Shown here: positions 1 through 9,012 of the stretch, one piece after another
Numbering within the stretch: position 1 is the first letter of the stretch
Layout of the letters: each line of letters opens with the position of its first letter
Made by a program: the position numbers and the translations under genes
Notes under the pieces: model-generated
Told to the model about the DNA's origin: nothing
The model's input: only the letters and a program-made list of their open reading frames with translations
The model's database searches: none
Origin: Elusimicrobiota bacterium
GTDB lineage: Bacteria > Elusimicrobiota > Elusimicrobia > UBA1565 > UBA9628
Length of the DNA stretch: 49,102 nucleotides
Reading direction: 5' to 3'
Assembly (NCBI GenBank): GCA_030696455.1
Contig: JAUYSH010000031.1
Coordinates: 1 to 49,102 of the forward strand

Positions 1-189
1 GCAAAAGAAGAAATTCTCAGACACGCTGAGGCGCAGAAAGCGTACGGCGCCCGCCCGCTCAAGCAGATCGTCGAGCGCCAGCTCTCCGACGCCATCGTGT
101 CGGCCGAGCTCGAGGGCCGCATCGGCGAGGGCGACGCGGTCTTGATCGACTGGGCCGGCGGCGTCTTCACCGCGGACAAAACAAAGTAA
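1..189 (+). CDS. clpB: C-terminal end of a ClpB-type AAA+ chaperone (5' end outside the window)
   Basis: The open frame enters from the left edge and gives 62 residues before TAA. The stretch YGARPLKQIVERQLSDAIV is the sensor-2/small-domain signature at the end of the second AAA+ module of ClpB and its Clp/Hsp100 relatives (known family pattern: GARPL followed by a helix). The downstream GRIGEGDAVLIDW matches the final beta-strand segment of these chaperones. ClpB is a cytoplasmic ring ATPase that extracts proteins from aggregates together with DnaK. With only the tail visible, ClpA or ClpC cannot be fully excluded, although the spacing of the tail favours ClpB. About 110 bases separate it from the next gene. 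Confidence 0.72.
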   Translation, partial: AKEEILRHAEAQKAYGARPLKQIVERQLSDAIVSAELEGRIGEGDAVLIDWAGGVFTADKTK

Positions 190-302
190 TCCGTTTTCCG
201 AGCGTTATCCCCATTCAGATGGCCGACTGTTGTTGACAACAGCTGGAGCGCCGGTTGGGGACGATTCGCCAAGCATGGCCTCATAAGGGGTAAAATCTCC
301 CT

Positions 303-1106
303 GTGACCAGCAAGAAGGCCGGAGCGGTTCATCTGCGCGACTGGGGCGGCCCCGGCGTCCCCCTTCTCCTGACGCACGGCATGGCCGCGCACACGCATTG
401 GTGGGACGCCGTCGTGCCCCGCTGGAAAGGCGTGTTTCACGCCGCCGCGCTCGACTTCCGCGGCCACGGCGACAGCGACTGGCTCTCCGGCGAGGAGACC
501 TACGTCTCATCGCGCTGGGTCGAGGACATCGAGACCGCTCGAGCGGCCCTGGGCTGGGAGCGCTTCATCCTCGTCGGCCACTCGATGGGCGCGCGCATCG
601 CGCTCGACTACGCCGAGCGCCACGGCGAGCGCCTGCGCGGGGTCTGCGCCATCGATTTCCTGCCCGAGTTCTACTCGTCGCGCACGCGCACCCACGAGAA
701 GGTCCGCTCCCGCTCTCAGCCGGTGTACGCCGACGAAGAGACGATGCTCGCCAAGTTCCGCCTCCAGCCGCCCGGCACCTTGCTCGACGAGCGGGGCCTG
801 CGGGAGCTGGGCCGCCACGGGGTCAAGAAAACCGAGGCGGGCTGGTCCTGGAAGTTCGACTGGCGCTCCTTCCTCTTCCCGTACGGGCCGGTCTGGGAGC
901 AGCTGCCCAAGGTCGCCGCGCAGGCCTTGATCGTGCGCGGCGAGCACAGCACGATCATGACCCGCGAGTCGATGGAGAAGATGCTGGCTCTGCTGCCGCG
1001 CGGCCGCGGCGCGGAGATCGCCGGCGCCCATCATCACATCCCGCTCGACAAGCCCGCCGAGCTCGCCGCCGCCGTGTCGGCCTGGGCCGCTTCCTTGCCC
1101 GCGTGA
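303..1106 (+). CDS. alpha/beta hydrolase
   Basis: This is a 267-residue alpha/beta-hydrolase fold protein starting at GTG. It shows the oxyanion-hole segment LLLTHGMAAH (about residues 21-30), the DFRGHGDSD strand-turn (about 51-59) and the nucleophile elbow VGHSMGAR with Ser94. The late histidine lies in GAHHHIPLDKP near the C-terminus. The usual acid position after strand 7 reads GEHSTIM, without the expected Asp, so the third triad member is not obvious. There is no signal peptide, so it is probably cytoplasmic. It resembles MenH/epoxide hydrolase-type esterases, but the substrate cannot be told from sequence. Its TGA overlaps the ATG of the MOSC gene (ATGA), implying translational coupling. 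Confidence 0.85.
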   Translation: MTSKKAGAVHLRDWGGPGVPLLLTHGMAAHTHWWDAVVPRWKGVFHAAALDFRGHGDSDWLSGEETYVSSRWVEDIETARAALGWERFILVGHSMGARIALDYAERHGERLRGVCAIDFLPEFYSSRTRTHEKVRSRSQPVYADEETMLAKFRLQPPGTLLDERGLRELGRHGVKKTEAGWSWKFDWRSFLFPYGPVWEQLPKVAAQALIVRGEHSTIMTRESMEKMLALLPRGRGAEIAGAHHHIPLDKPAELAAAVSAWAASLPA

Positions 1107-1744
1107 TGAAGATCGTCTCGCTCTGCGTCGGGCCCGCCCGCGACCTCGTCTGGCGCGGCGAGGCCGTATCCACGGCGATCTTCAAGACCCCGGTGGAGTC
1201 AGCCGCCGTGGGCAAGCTCGGGCTGGAGGGCGATCAGCAGGCCGACCTCGCCGTGCACGGCGGGCCCGACAAGGCGGTTTACGTCTACTCGGGCGAGCAC
1301 TATCCGTGGTGGAAGGGCGAGCTTCCCGGCAGGGAGCTCGCCTACGGCGCCTTCGGCGAGAACCTCACGGTCGCCGGCTTCGACGACGAGGACGCCGGAC
1401 TCGGCGACGTTTACCTCGCGGGCTCCGCGCTGCTGGCGGCGGCGCAGCCCCGCCTTCCCTGCGCCAAGCTCGGCCTGCGCTTCGACGACCCGGGCATGGT
1501 CAAGCGCTTCGCGCGCAGCCTCCGCCTCGGCGTTTATTTTCGCGTCACGAAGCCGGGGCACGTCCGCCGCGGCGACGCGTTCGAGAAGGTTTCGAGGCAC
1601 GAGCTCAGATTTCCCGTGCCGGACCTCGCTCGCCTGTATTTCGACGCCGAGCTCACCGCCGAGAAGGCCCGGCCCGCGCTCGAGCATCCCGCGCTCAACG
1701 ACAATTGGCGCGAGATGCTGGGCAAACGCCTGAGAGCCGCCTAA
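1106..1744 (+). CDS. MOSC domain protein (YiiM-like)
   Basis: The product has 212 residues. The N-terminal half carries the MOSC beta-barrel pattern GLEGDQQADLAVHGGPDKAV and the AFGENLTV strand. The conserved cysteine region PCAKLGLRF follows at about residues 120-130, then a GVYFRV strand as in YiiM. The last about 45 residues (VPDLARLYFD onward) look like the 3-alpha helical tail that follows MOSC in YiiM-type proteins. Known members bind the molybdenum cofactor and reduce N-hydroxylated compounds or deliver sulfur. The start was chosen at the ATG overlapping the upstream stop, the longer open frame being a shadow of the hydrolase gene. Confidence 0.88.
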   Translation: MKIVSLCVGPARDLVWRGEAVSTAIFKTPVESAAVGKLGLEGDQQADLAVHGGPDKAVYVYSGEHYPWWKGELPGRELAYGAFGENLTVAGFDDEDAGLGDVYLAGSALLAAAQPRLPCAKLGLRFDDPGMVKRFARSLRLGVYFRVTKPGHVRRGDAFEKVSRHELRFPVPDLARLYFDAELTAEKARPALEHPALNDNWREMLGKRLRAA

Positions 1745-1761
1745 ATTTGGATAATACCGCC

Positions 1762-2979
1762 ATGGACCCCGACGAGCAGCGGCGCCTGAAGTCGCTTCGC
1801 GCGCTCAAGATACTGGACACCCCGCCCGAGGAGCGCTTCGACCGCATCGCGCGCCTGGCCCAGCGCACCCTGGGCGTGCCGATCGTCCTGATCGCCTTCA
1901 TCGACGACAAGCGCGTGTGGTTCAAGTCCCGCGTCGGCCTCGAGGAAAGCGAGGTCCCCCTCAACGGCTCCTTCTGCGAGGCGACCCTGAGCTGCGACGG
2001 CCTGCTGATCGTCCCGGACGCGGCCGCCGACCCCCGCTTCGCCGCGCATCCTCTGGTCGCGGCCGGCCCGCGGGTGCGCTTCTACGCCGGGCAGCCCATT
2101 TCGGCGCCGGACGGAAGCGTCGTCGGCACCTTGTCCTTGCTCGACCGCGCGCCGCGCGACCTCGACCTCGAGCAGCGCCGGACCTTGCGCGACCTGGCCG
2201 GCATGGTCCAGGAGCAGCTCGCGCTCTCCGGCGGCGGCGTGGAGACCGACGAGCACTCCCGCCTGCTCGCCCGCCTGCGCTCGACGCCGGAGCACGCGGC
2301 CGCGCGGCGCAACGTCCGGGCGGCCTTCCTCGCGATCGCGACCCTCCTGATCCTCGCGACCGTGTATTCGCTGCGCCTGGCCCACCGGCTCGTGGACGAC
2401 GCGGCGGTCGTCGAATCGGTCCTCGGCGCCGCCGGGAAACCGGCGGCGCTCGAGACCGCCCAGGCCCATTTCGAGCGCCTGCGTTCGACCGCGCGCTTTT
2501 TCAGCGTCGGCGTCGGCGTGCGCGGGCTCATGGGGCTGACCTTGCTGCTCGTCGTCCTCGTCATCTTCGACCGCCACCTGGACTCGCGCCTCTCGGCCCT
2601 GGCCGCCGTGGAGCTCGAACGCGCCCGGCTGAAGGCGGTCATCGACGCCCTCGGCGACGGCGTCGTCGTCGCCGACGCCCGCGGACGCTTCACCCTGTTC
2701 AACCCGGCGGCCGAGCGCATCCTCGGGCTGGGCATGGTCGACGATCACGAGACGAGCCGCTTTTACGGGTCCTTCTTCACGGACGCCGGCGAGGCCTGCC
2801 CCCGCGAAAAGCACCCCCTGGCGCGCGCGATCGCCGGCGAGACCGCGCACGGCGAGCGCCTGATCGTGCGCAACGACCGCCGCCCCGGCGGCGTCGCCGT
2901 CGTCGTCACCGCCACGCCCGTGCGTTCGTCCGACGGGGGACCCGCGGGCGGCGTCATCATCTTCCGTGACGTGCTGTAA
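1762..2979 (+). CDS. membrane sensor with GAF and PAS domains, no output domain
   Basis: This is a 405-residue protein. Residues about 10-155 form a GAF domain of the type found at the start of many signalling proteins (ALKILDTPPEERFDRI, then the NGSFCEATL region). Two hydrophobic helices follow, near residues 188-207 and 248-268, enclosing a short extracytoplasmic loop. A PAS domain starts at VIDALGDGVVVADARGR and runs to the end. The chain stops at GVIIFRDVL, exactly where PAS domains normally continue with an ITERK-type linker into a kinase or cyclase. No histidine-kinase, GGDEF or phosphatase motif is present. The end overlaps the GTG start of the TonB receptor gene by 14 bases. It may act by partner binding, or be the truncated front half of a kinase. 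Confidence 0.82.
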   Translation: MDPDEQRRLKSLRALKILDTPPEERFDRIARLAQRTLGVPIVLIAFIDDKRVWFKSRVGLEESEVPLNGSFCEATLSCDGLLIVPDAAADPRFAAHPLVAAGPRVRFYAGQPISAPDGSVVGTLSLLDRAPRDLDLEQRRTLRDLAGMVQEQLALSGGGVETDEHSRLLARLRSTPEHAAARRNVRAAFLAIATLLILATVYSLRLAHRLVDDAAVVESVLGAAGKPAALETAQAHFERLRSTARFFSVGVGVRGLMGLTLLLVVLVIFDRHLDSRLSALAAVELERARLKAVIDALGDGVVVADARGRFTLFNPAAERILGLGMVDDHETSRFYGSFFTDAGEACPREKHPLARAIAGETAHGERLIVRNDRRPGGVAVVVTATPVRSSDGGPAGGVIIFRDVL

Positions 2980-5005
2980 GCCGCCGGCCAAGAGGATGTG
3001 GGCGCTGGCGGCGGCCCTCCTCTCCGCCGCGCCGCCGCTGCGCGCGGAGCCCGCTGCGGTCCTCGGACCGCTCGACGTCTTCGTGATCACCGCCTCTCGC
3101 CGCGCGCAGTCGCTGAGCCGGATCACGGCGCACGCGAGCGTCCTGACGGCGTCCGACGTGAAGGCCTCGCCCGCGCGCGCCCTCGACGACGTCGTGCGGC
3201 ACGCCGCCGGGGTCCACATGAAGGCCGGCGGCTCCGCCGTCATCCCCCCCGCGACGCAGACGGTCTCGATGCTCGGCGTCGGCGGCGGCGCGCGCGCCCT
3301 CGTGCTGATGGACGGTCTGCCCCTGACGGACGGGTTCGGGGGCTGGGTCAATTGGGGCAAGGCGCCGACGCCGCTCATCGCACGCGTCGAGATCCTGCGG
3401 GGCGGCAGCTCGAGCCTGTACGGCACGTCGGCGATGAGCGGCGTGATCAACATCCTCACGCGCGATCCGATCGAGCGGGCCGCCGACCTCGACGTCTCCT
3501 ACGGCTCGCGCCGCACCAGGCGTCTGAACCTCTACGCCAGCGATACCTTCCGCCGCAAGTTCGGGGTGAGCGCCGCCTTCGACCGCTACGAGACCGGAGG
3601 CTATCAGTGGCTGCAGCCGCCCGTCCGCGGCCCCATCGAGCGCGACGTCTGGGCGCGGGGATGGTCGACGCACCTCAAGGCGGCCTCCCTCGAGGGCGGC
3701 GCGGACGGCCCGTTGTGGTTCGCGCGCGCGATCGCCTTCAGCGAGCGCCGCGGCCACGGGCTCGACCACTTCTTCAGCTCGCGCGACTCTCTCGAGGCCG
3801 GCGGCGGCTTCCGGGTCGTGACGGACGCCTCGGGCGATCTCCGCGGCACCGCCTTCGCCGGCCGGCATCTGCTCGACGCCTCCAACGCCGCGGTGAACGC
3901 GGCGCGCACGACCGAGGCCCTTTTCGTGCGCAGCTACATGCCCTCGCTCGACTCCGGCGGCGGCCTGCAATGGTCGCGGCCGTTCGACGCGCTCGCCTCG
4001 TCGGTCACCCTTGGCGTCGACGTCCGCCATGTCTACGCCCGCAATAACCAGGATGAGTTCAGCGCGGCGGGGACCTACCAGCGCAGCCTGAGCTCCGGCG
4101 GACAGCAGACGAACGTCGGGACCTACGCGTTGGCGAGCGTCGAGCCGCTCCCCGGGGTCGTGGTCACGCCGAGCGCGCGCGTCGATCACTGGCGCAATCA
4201 CCACGCGATCCAGCAGACCTCCGCGGGGGCGGCGGCGCTCCCTTCCAAGGAGTTCACCTTCCTCAGCCCGCGCCTCGGCGCGCGCTGGCAGCTCACGGAG
4301 CCTTTCGCCGCGCGCGCGGCGGTTTACCGCGCGTTCACGGCGCCGACCCTCCAAAGCCTGTATCGCGGCGCCCGCGCCCAGGGCGCGACCTTGCTGCCCA
4401 ACGCCGGCCTCGGACCCGAGGTTACGCGCGTCGGCGCCGAGCTCGGCGGGGACTGGATCATCGGGACCGGCCTCGTGCGCGCGACCTTGTTCTGGCAGGA
4501 GCTCACCGACGCGATCGCCGCGGTCACGATCGCCCCCGGCACGCAGCAGGCGAGGAACATCGGCTCCATCCGCTCGCGCGGCTTCCTGCTCGAGGCCCCG
4601 TGGCGCCTCGGCGAGCGCTGGTCGGCCAAGCCCGCGTATACCTACACCAACGCGACCATCCGAGGCAACGTCGCCGCGCCCGCCACCGTCGGCAACACCT
4701 TGCCGGAGATCCCGGTCCATTTCGCGTCCCTCTCGCTCGGCTTCGACGACCCGCGCCTCGCGACCGCCCGGCTCACGGGCCGCTGGCTCTCGCGCCGCTG
4801 GGGCAACGACGCGCACACCCAGCCGCTTGACGAGCACCTCGTCCTGGACCTCCGCGTCTCTCGCCGCCTCACCCCGGCGCTCGAGGTCTATTTCGACGCC
4901 GAGAACCTCCTCGACCGGCGCTACACCGCCTGGCAGCTCGGGGGCCAGCCCGTTCTGGGAGAGCCGCTCTATCTCGGCGTCGGCGCGCGTCTGCGCTATC
5001 GATAG
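2966..5005 (+). CDS. TonB-dependent outer-membrane receptor
   Basis: The product has 679 residues. A short signal peptide (MWALAAALLSAAPPLRA, if the ATG at 2996 is used) precedes a plug domain with VVRHAAGVHMKAGG, LVLMDGLPLTDGFGG and VEILRGGSSSLYGTSAMSGV, the classical plug signatures. The rest is a beta-barrel rich in alternating residues, ending in YLGVGARLRYR with the usual aromatic/Arg terminus. Such receptors import siderophores, cobalamin or other scarce ligands, powered by TonB-ExbBD, none of which is encoded here. The GTG start at 2966 gives ten extra residues and overlaps the sensor gene. The ATG at 2996 gives the better signal peptide. No Fur box or cobalamin riboswitch is recognisable upstream, so the ligand is unknown. 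Confidence 0.92.
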   Translation: MTCCKPPAKRMWALAAALLSAAPPLRAEPAAVLGPLDVFVITASRRAQSLSRITAHASVLTASDVKASPARALDDVVRHAAGVHMKAGGSAVIPPATQTVSMLGVGGGARALVLMDGLPLTDGFGGWVNWGKAPTPLIARVEILRGGSSSLYGTSAMSGVINILTRDPIERAADLDVSYGSRRTRRLNLYASDTFRRKFGVSAAFDRYETGGYQWLQPPVRGPIERDVWARGWSTHLKAASLEGGADGPLWFARAIAFSERRGHGLDHFFSSRDSLEAGGGFRVVTDASGDLRGTAFAGRHLLDASNAAVNAARTTEALFVRSYMPSLDSGGGLQWSRPFDALASSVTLGVDVRHVYARNNQDEFSAAGTYQRSLSSGGQQTNVGTYALASVEPLPGVVVTPSARVDHWRNHHAIQQTSAGAAALPSKEFTFLSPRLGARWQLTEPFAARAAVYRAFTAPTLQSLYRGARAQGATLLPNAGLGPEVTRVGAELGGDWIIGTGLVRATLFWQELTDAIAAVTIAPGTQQARNIGSIRSRGFLLEAPWRLGERWSAKPAYTYTNATIRGNVAAPATVGNTLPEIPVHFASLSLGFDDPRLATARLTGRWLSRRWGNDAHTQPLDEHLVLDLRVSRRLTPALEVYFDAENLLDRRYTAWQLGGQPVLGEPLYLGVGARLRYR

Positions 5006-5034
5006 CACCGGAAAATAGCGTAAAGTTACTGCCC

Positions 5035-5361
5035 ATGAAGAAAATCGAGCTGGGCGCCTCGGAACTGGGATTGCTCTCGCGCATGCTGCGCAAGATCGAG
5101 TTCTTCACGCCGCTCACGGTCGGCCAGCTCGAGCGGGTCCTCCCCGCGGTCATGCTCTACTCATACGAGAAGGGCGAGATCGCGCTGATCTCCGATGAGC
5201 CGCGCACGGCCTCCGTCGCCGCCGCCGAGCCGACCATGCTGTTCACCCTCGTCGCCGACGACTTCAAGTTCGTCCTGCACGAGAACCCCGCCGCGGCCGA
5301 GGAGATGAAGCGCATCGGCGCGCGCCGCAAGTTCGCCTCCGACCACGAAGCCGCGTCCTGA
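5035..5361 (+). CDS. cyclic-nucleotide-binding-like protein, apparently internally deleted
   Basis: The 108-residue product begins with the entry helix of a cNMP-binding domain ([20 protein letters not shown], then YSYEKGE) and jumps directly to its late strand and exit ([14 protein letters not shown], then [17 protein letters not shown]). In complete CAP_ED domains about 45-50 residues lie between the two parts. They form most of the beta-roll and the start of the phosphate-binding cassette. The join falls at a Gly-Glu pair that normally occurs on both sides of the gap, as expected of an in-frame deletion between short repeats. The protein can hardly bind a nucleotide in the usual way. Its TGA overlaps the ATG of the NUDIX gene. 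Confidence 0.75.
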   Translation: MKKIELGASELGLLSRMLRKIEFFTPLTVGQLERVLPAVMLYSYEKGEIALISDEPRTASVAAAEPTMLFTLVADDFKFVLHENPAAAEEMKRIGARRKFASDHEAAS

Positions 5362-5813
5362 TGATCTCCCGGAAATACTGCTTCGTCGCCACGGGCTATC
5401 TGGTCCGCGACGGCAAGACCCTCCTCCTCAAACACAAGAAGCTGGGCCTGTGGCTTCCGCCGGGCGGCCACATCGAAGAAGGCGAGACGACGGACGAAGG
5501 CGTCCTGCGCGAGGTTCTCGAGGAAACCGGTCTGACGGCCGAGTTCATCACCCCGCCGCGCGCGCCGGTGATGCGCGGCGGCCGCGTCGAGTCCCTCCAT
5601 GAGCCCCACCGCGTGCAGATCGAGGAGATTCCCGGCCACAACCACCACATCGACTTCATTTACTACCTTCGCGCGCGGCCCGGGGAGCACGCGCATCGCC
5701 CGGACGAAAGCGACGACATCCGCTGGCACACCCACGAGGAATTAGGGCTGCCGCATGTGCCCGACGAGGTCCGCGAGTCGGGCCGCGACGCGATAAAAGT
5801 CGTCGGCGGCTAG
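5361..5813 (+). CDS. NUDIX hydrolase
   Basis: A 150-residue NUDIX protein. The Nudix box is complete: GHIEEGE, then nine residues on, REVLEETGL, giving the metal-binding glutamates of the REUXEEXGU core. A PPGGH lead-in precedes it. The fold begins at [18 protein letters not shown] and ends in the HTHEEL helix region. Family members cleave nucleoside diphosphates linked to another group and usually act in nucleotide-pool cleaning. The substrate cannot be read from sequence. The start overlaps the upstream stop (ATGA). The 3' end overlaps by four bases the convergent TPR gene. Confidence 0.93.
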   Translation: MISRKYCFVATGYLVRDGKTLLLKHKKLGLWLPPGGHIEEGETTDEGVLREVLEETGLTAEFITPPRAPVMRGGRVESLHEPHRVQIEEIPGHNHHIDFIYYLRARPGEHAHRPDESDDIRWHTHEELGLPHVPDEVRESGRDAIKVVGG

Positions 5814-7054
5814 GGCCGCCGCTTCTTTAGCCAAGCCGCCGCGAGCAGGCCGCCCGCGGCGGCGGCCAGCACGAGGAGCAGCGTCATCAACCCCCGCTTC
5901 TTGGGCAAGGCCCGCCAGCCGCGAAATCCGTCGGGCGCCGAGCCGGCGGCCGCGTCCGTATTCGAGCCGTCGGCCTGCGCGCCCGCGGAGGAGGAGGCGA
6001 GCCGGGTCGAGAGCGCCTTGTAGGCCTGCGTGAAACGGGCGTCCAGACCGGACGCGGTTTCATAGTCCGAGAGGAGCTCGGCCTCGGCGCGCCCGAGAGC
6101 GCGCATGGCCTCCGCCCGGGCGGCGTACGCCTCGCCGAGGCGCGGCTCCATGCGTACGGCGTCTTCGGCGTCGCCGAGCGCGCCGGGCGCGTCGCCGGCC
6201 GTCAGGCGGGCCTTGGAGCGCTGGACTCTCACCGCCGCGCTCAGCGGATCGGCGGTGATCGCCGCCTCGAAGCTCTTGAGGGCCGCCGCCGGGTCGAGCG
6301 CGAGGCGGCTCCAGCCGAGCGCGAGCTGCTTCCGGGCTTCGAGGGAAGCGGGGCTCGTCATCGCCACGGGTTGGGCGGGCGTCGCCGCGGCCGCCTCTCC
6401 GGAATTCGTGGCGGGAGCAGGGGCGGCGCGGCCGCCCACGGGCGGCGGCGCGGTTCCCGGCGATGACTTGCCGCGGCCCGAGGTCATGTGGAGGAGCGCG
6501 AGGGCGTTCTTGTCTCCCGGTCGGATTTTGAGCGCGTATTCCGCGTCGGCACGGGCGCGATCGTACTCGCCGGACTTTACCAGCAGGGCCCCGCGCGTGT
6601 TCAGCGCGTTGACCAGTTTTTCCGTCTTCCGTGGATCCTTTTTTGCCCGCTCCGCGGCGTCGACGGCGCGGTCGGCGAGCCCCCGGGCCTTCTCCGGATT
6701 TCTCTCCGACATGGCCATTCCCACGGCCGCGGTCAAGGTGGCGGGGCAATTGAGGCAGGAATTAACGACATCGTCGACCTGACCGGAGCGGACCTGGTTT
6801 TCACGCTCGAGCGCCTCCCGTTGCGGGCCGGCCGGCGTCGCGGCGATCTGCTCTTCCGTTTGCTCGTGCTGCTCGGTCACTTCGCCGACTTGGCGGGCAA
6901 ACCCATCATCGTCCGGGTTCTCGTCAATACCGAATTCCGAATCATCTGCTCTGGCTGGCGAGGAAATTAGAGAGAGGAGCGCCGGAAAGGAAAACAGAAT
7001 CAGCCCGGCCATCAGCAACCGACAGGCCGGTCGATTCTTTGGAGACATTCTCAT
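5810..7054 (-). CDS. TPR-repeat protein with signal peptide and C-terminal membrane anchor
   Basis: The product has 414 residues. A signal peptide or N-terminal anchor ([19 protein letters not shown]) is followed by an acidic stretch. TPR-like helical pairs come in two blocks: about residues 95-175 (with [20 protein letters not shown]) and 235-345 ([39 protein letters not shown]). The blocks are joined by a Pro/Ala-rich linker. The C-terminus has a hydrophobic segment ([19 protein letters not shown]) capped by KKRRP, a typical stop-transfer. It is probably a periplasmic scaffold held in the inner membrane. It is divergent from the exported protein gene at 7082, with only 27 bases between the starts. 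No specific function is recognised. Confidence 0.8.
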   Translation of the reverse strand: MRMSPKNRPACRLLMAGLILFSFPALLSLISSPARADDSEFGIDENPDDDGFARQVGEVTEQHEQTEEQIAATPAGPQREALERENQVRSGQVDDVVNSCLNCPATLTAAVGMAMSERNPEKARGLADRAVDAAERAKKDPRKTEKLVNALNTRGALLVKSGEYDRARADAEYALKIRPGDKNALALLHMTSGRGKSSPGTAPPPVGGRAAPAPATNSGEAAAATPAQPVAMTSPASLEARKQLALGWSRLALDPAAALKSFEAAITADPLSAAVRVQRSKARLTAGDAPGALGDAEDAVRMEPRLGEAYAARAEAMRALGRAEAELLSDYETASGLDARFTQAYKALSTRLASSSAGAQADGSNTDAAAGSAPDGFRGWRALPKKRGLMTLLLVLAAAAGGLLAAAWLKKRRP

Positions 7055-7081
7055 TAGTTCAGTCGTGATACAATAACGCCG

Positions 7082-7792
7082 ATGAAAGACAAGAGGCCGT
7101 TTTTTTCCGTCGGAGGCCGCATGAACTGGCTGATCGGTCCTATGCTTTTCATTATCAGTATTGTGGTATTTCCCCAGGCTGTCAAGGCGCTGCCCTCCGA
7201 TCCGCCAAGCGTCAGCTCGGGCACACCAAAGGCAGGCCAGAAAAGCCCGGCTGAGGATAATGAATTCATACAGATCGTCGATTTGATGATGCAGAACGGT
7301 TTGGATAGCCGTTATGGCGACAACCTAGCGCCAAACATCGGCCTGCCGGGGGCGAGATCGGTGAAGGGCAGAAACATACGGTCAAAGAAGGTTGACCCGA
7401 AGCGCGGATCCCTCAATTGCGCCGTCGCCTATGAGCGGATGGAAAATGGAGACAGGCGTCCCCTCTATATTTTTCTGCAAGTCGCAAAGCATTCAGGTCA
7501 AGACGCCGAAACCCGCTACTACCGGCTCAATCTCGACGGCCAACTTGAAAAGGTCACCCTCATACGCACCAAAAGAGATAAGGATGGAAAAGGCGTCCGC
7601 GGCAGCGGAACCGCAACGGATGAAAAATTGAACTCGCCCGAAGTCAAAAAGAACTTCGCCGCCGAAATGGCCGATGTCCGCCAGTGGCTTAAGCGAGAGA
7701 CGGAGCCGGCCCCTGAAGAGGCGACCGCCGGCGCAGCCAAGCCCGGCAATACGGATTCGAAGACCGCCAAACCCGCCAAGACGGCTCCTTAG
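7082..7792 (+). CDS. exported protein of unknown function, distant member of a local five-gene family
   Basis: This is a 236-residue protein with an N-terminal hydrophobic segment (WLIGPMLFIISIVVFPQAVKA) read as a signal peptide. The middle holds a predicted mixed alpha/beta domain and the last about 35 residues are Ala/Pro/Lys/Thr-rich and probably disordered. The pattern YYRLNLDGQLEKV followed by VRG and later NSPEVKKNFAAEMADVRQWL is echoed in the protein at 12163 (GAGRLREV, VRG, AAPEVKERFDETVDYWHW). I therefore place both, with those at 7849, 8452 and 12891, in one family. No catalytic motif is visible. Base composition is less GC-rich than the neighbours at either side. Confidence 0.75.
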   Translation: MKDKRPFFSVGGRMNWLIGPMLFIISIVVFPQAVKALPSDPPSVSSGTPKAGQKSPAEDNEFIQIVDLMMQNGLDSRYGDNLAPNIGLPGARSVKGRNIRSKKVDPKRGSLNCAVAYERMENGDRRPLYIFLQVAKHSGQDAETRYYRLNLDGQLEKVTLIRTKRDKDGKGVRGSGTATDEKLNSPEVKKNFAAEMADVRQWLKRETEPAPEEATAGAAKPGNTDSKTAKPAKTAP

Positions 7793-7848
7793 CGGCCCCG
7801 ACGGGCGACCCGGCTATGGGCTGCTCCATCCGGACCGCGGCCTCAGCT

Positions 7849-8391
7849 TCATTTCGTGAGCTGGCTAAGCTCGATATCCCGCAAGAATAACTTCCTTTCG
7901 ATCTCCAGAAGCCCCTTAACTTCAGCCGATTCAACAGAAAGCGCCTGCTGTTTTACTTTTCCGACGATGCCCTCGGCACGCATGGCCGATATCGAATGAC
8001 CGTCTAAATTCAAACGAAGTCGGCAGCTCTTGATCGCCTTGACCGAGTTCGCCTCTTTAATCCGAATGCTTCCGAGCACAATTTCACGCGGATGCGGGAT
8101 TCCCCCCGTCCCCGTTGAATCGTAGACGATAAATACGGAATGTTCCCGTCCATCCTTCGAGTCCGACGATTTAATACGCAGCACTTTGGCGGCGACAGAA
8201 TCCAAACTGTATCCAAGGGTCCGGGAGGCAGGTGCTTTGATGGCCCACTCGAAGCCATTTTGCATGACGTGATCCGTCAACGCCTGCCATGTTCTTTCGG
8301 AGATCGGCTTCGCCGGATCGGAAACAGCAGCTGCCGTGGCCACCGAGAGAGCGGCGCAGAACAGAAGCCCGAGGGCGAATCGGAGGGTCAT
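7849..8391 (-). CDS. exported protein of unknown function, tandem paralogue A
   Basis: The product has 180 residues with a signal peptide (LGLLFCAALSVATAAA). It is clearly paralogous to the next gene upstream on the same strand. Shared blocks include KAPASRT against KAPSSRT, the identical KDGREHS, PREIVLG against PREILLG, NSVKAI against NSVKEI, and RLRLNLDG against RLRLSLDG. The body looks like a compact alpha/beta domain with a W....L.....NG start. No enzyme motif is seen. The start ATG is preceded by a leader nearly identical to that of the paralogue. The gene is oriented head-away from the gene at 7082 and shares the reduced GC of this segment. Confidence 0.77.
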   Translation of the reverse strand: MTLRFALGLLFCAALSVATAAAVSDPAKPISERTWQALTDHVMQNGFEWAIKAPASRTLGYSLDSVAAKVLRIKSSDSKDGREHSVFIVYDSTGTGGIPHPREIVLGSIRIKEANSVKAIKSCRLRLNLDGHSISAMRAEGIVGKVKQQALSVESAEVKGLLEIERKLFLRDIELSQLTK

Positions 8392-8451
8392 CGCCTAAGG
8401 ATATCGGGAACGGATGCCGGGAGCAAGGAGCGCCATAAAATCCCTGTGGTT

Positions 8452-9012
8452 TTATTTTACGAGCTTCGCCAGATCGACTTCCGTCAGCCAAAACTTACTC
8501 TCCGCGGCGAGGAACTCCTTTGCTTGAGCGGAATCGCCGGGGACGGACCTGTGTTTTACTTTCCCCGCGACGCCGGCCGCATGCATGCCTTTGATGGGTT
8601 TCCCGTCGAGCGACAGCCGAAGCCGCATGGTGTCGATCTCTTTAACGGAGTTCTGATCTTTGACTCGAATTCGGCCCAGCAAGATTTCCCGAGGAAGCAT
8701 GTCCTTCTTATCCGTCAGCTCATAGACGACGAACGAATGCTCCCGTCCGTCCTTGGCATCAGCCGCTTTTAAATACAACCCCCGTGTGTCGACAAGGTGT
8801 GAATCGAAGCCCATTGTTCGTGACGACGGAGCTTTGGTGGTGTAATGAGCTCCGTTTGCAACCATATGTTCGACCAAGGTTTTCCAATTTCGAGCCGGAA
8901 CCTCTTTGGCCTTTGTTGGTTGAGTGTCCTTCTCTTGGGATGGTTCCGCGGCCGAAAGGCCTTGAGACAGGGCGCCGCTGAGCGCGAGGCCGATGGCGAA
9001 CCGATTGGTCAT
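8452..9012 (-). CDS. exported protein of unknown function, tandem paralogue B
   Basis: The product has 186 residues. The start was set at ATG 9012, which gives a normal signal peptide (MTNRFAIGLALSGALSQGLS) and corresponds to the start of paralogue A. The open frame extends further upstream but that part lacks signal-peptide character. The mature part carries the same blocks as paralogue A (KDGREHS, PREILLG, RLRLSLDG, AGVAGKVK). About 60 bases separate it from paralogue A, so the two may be cotranscribed. Function unknown. The pair appears to result from a gene-plus-leader duplication of about 620 bases. Confidence 0.78.
   Translation of the reverse strand: MTNRFAIGLALSGALSQGLSAAEPSQEKDTQPTKAKEVPARNWKTLVEHMVANGAHYTTKAPSSRTMGFDSHLVDTRGLYLKAADAKDGREHSFVVYELTDKKDMLPREILLGRIRVKDQNSVKEIDTMRLRLSLDGKPIKGMHAAGVAGKVKHRSVPGDSAQAKEFLAAESKFWLTEVDLAKLVK

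Noticed and set aside
233-238. TTGACA considered as -35 of the hydrolase gene
   Set aside because: No -10-like sequence occurs 16-18 bases downstream; the nearest TAAAAT is over 50 bases away.
2900-2996. Cobalamin riboswitch upstream of the TonB receptor
   Set aside because: The receptor start lies inside the preceding coding sequence and no B12-box or conserved stem is visible.
2957-5008. 683-codon open frame on the minus strand
   Set aside because: Antisense shadow of the TonB receptor, which has clear plug motifs.
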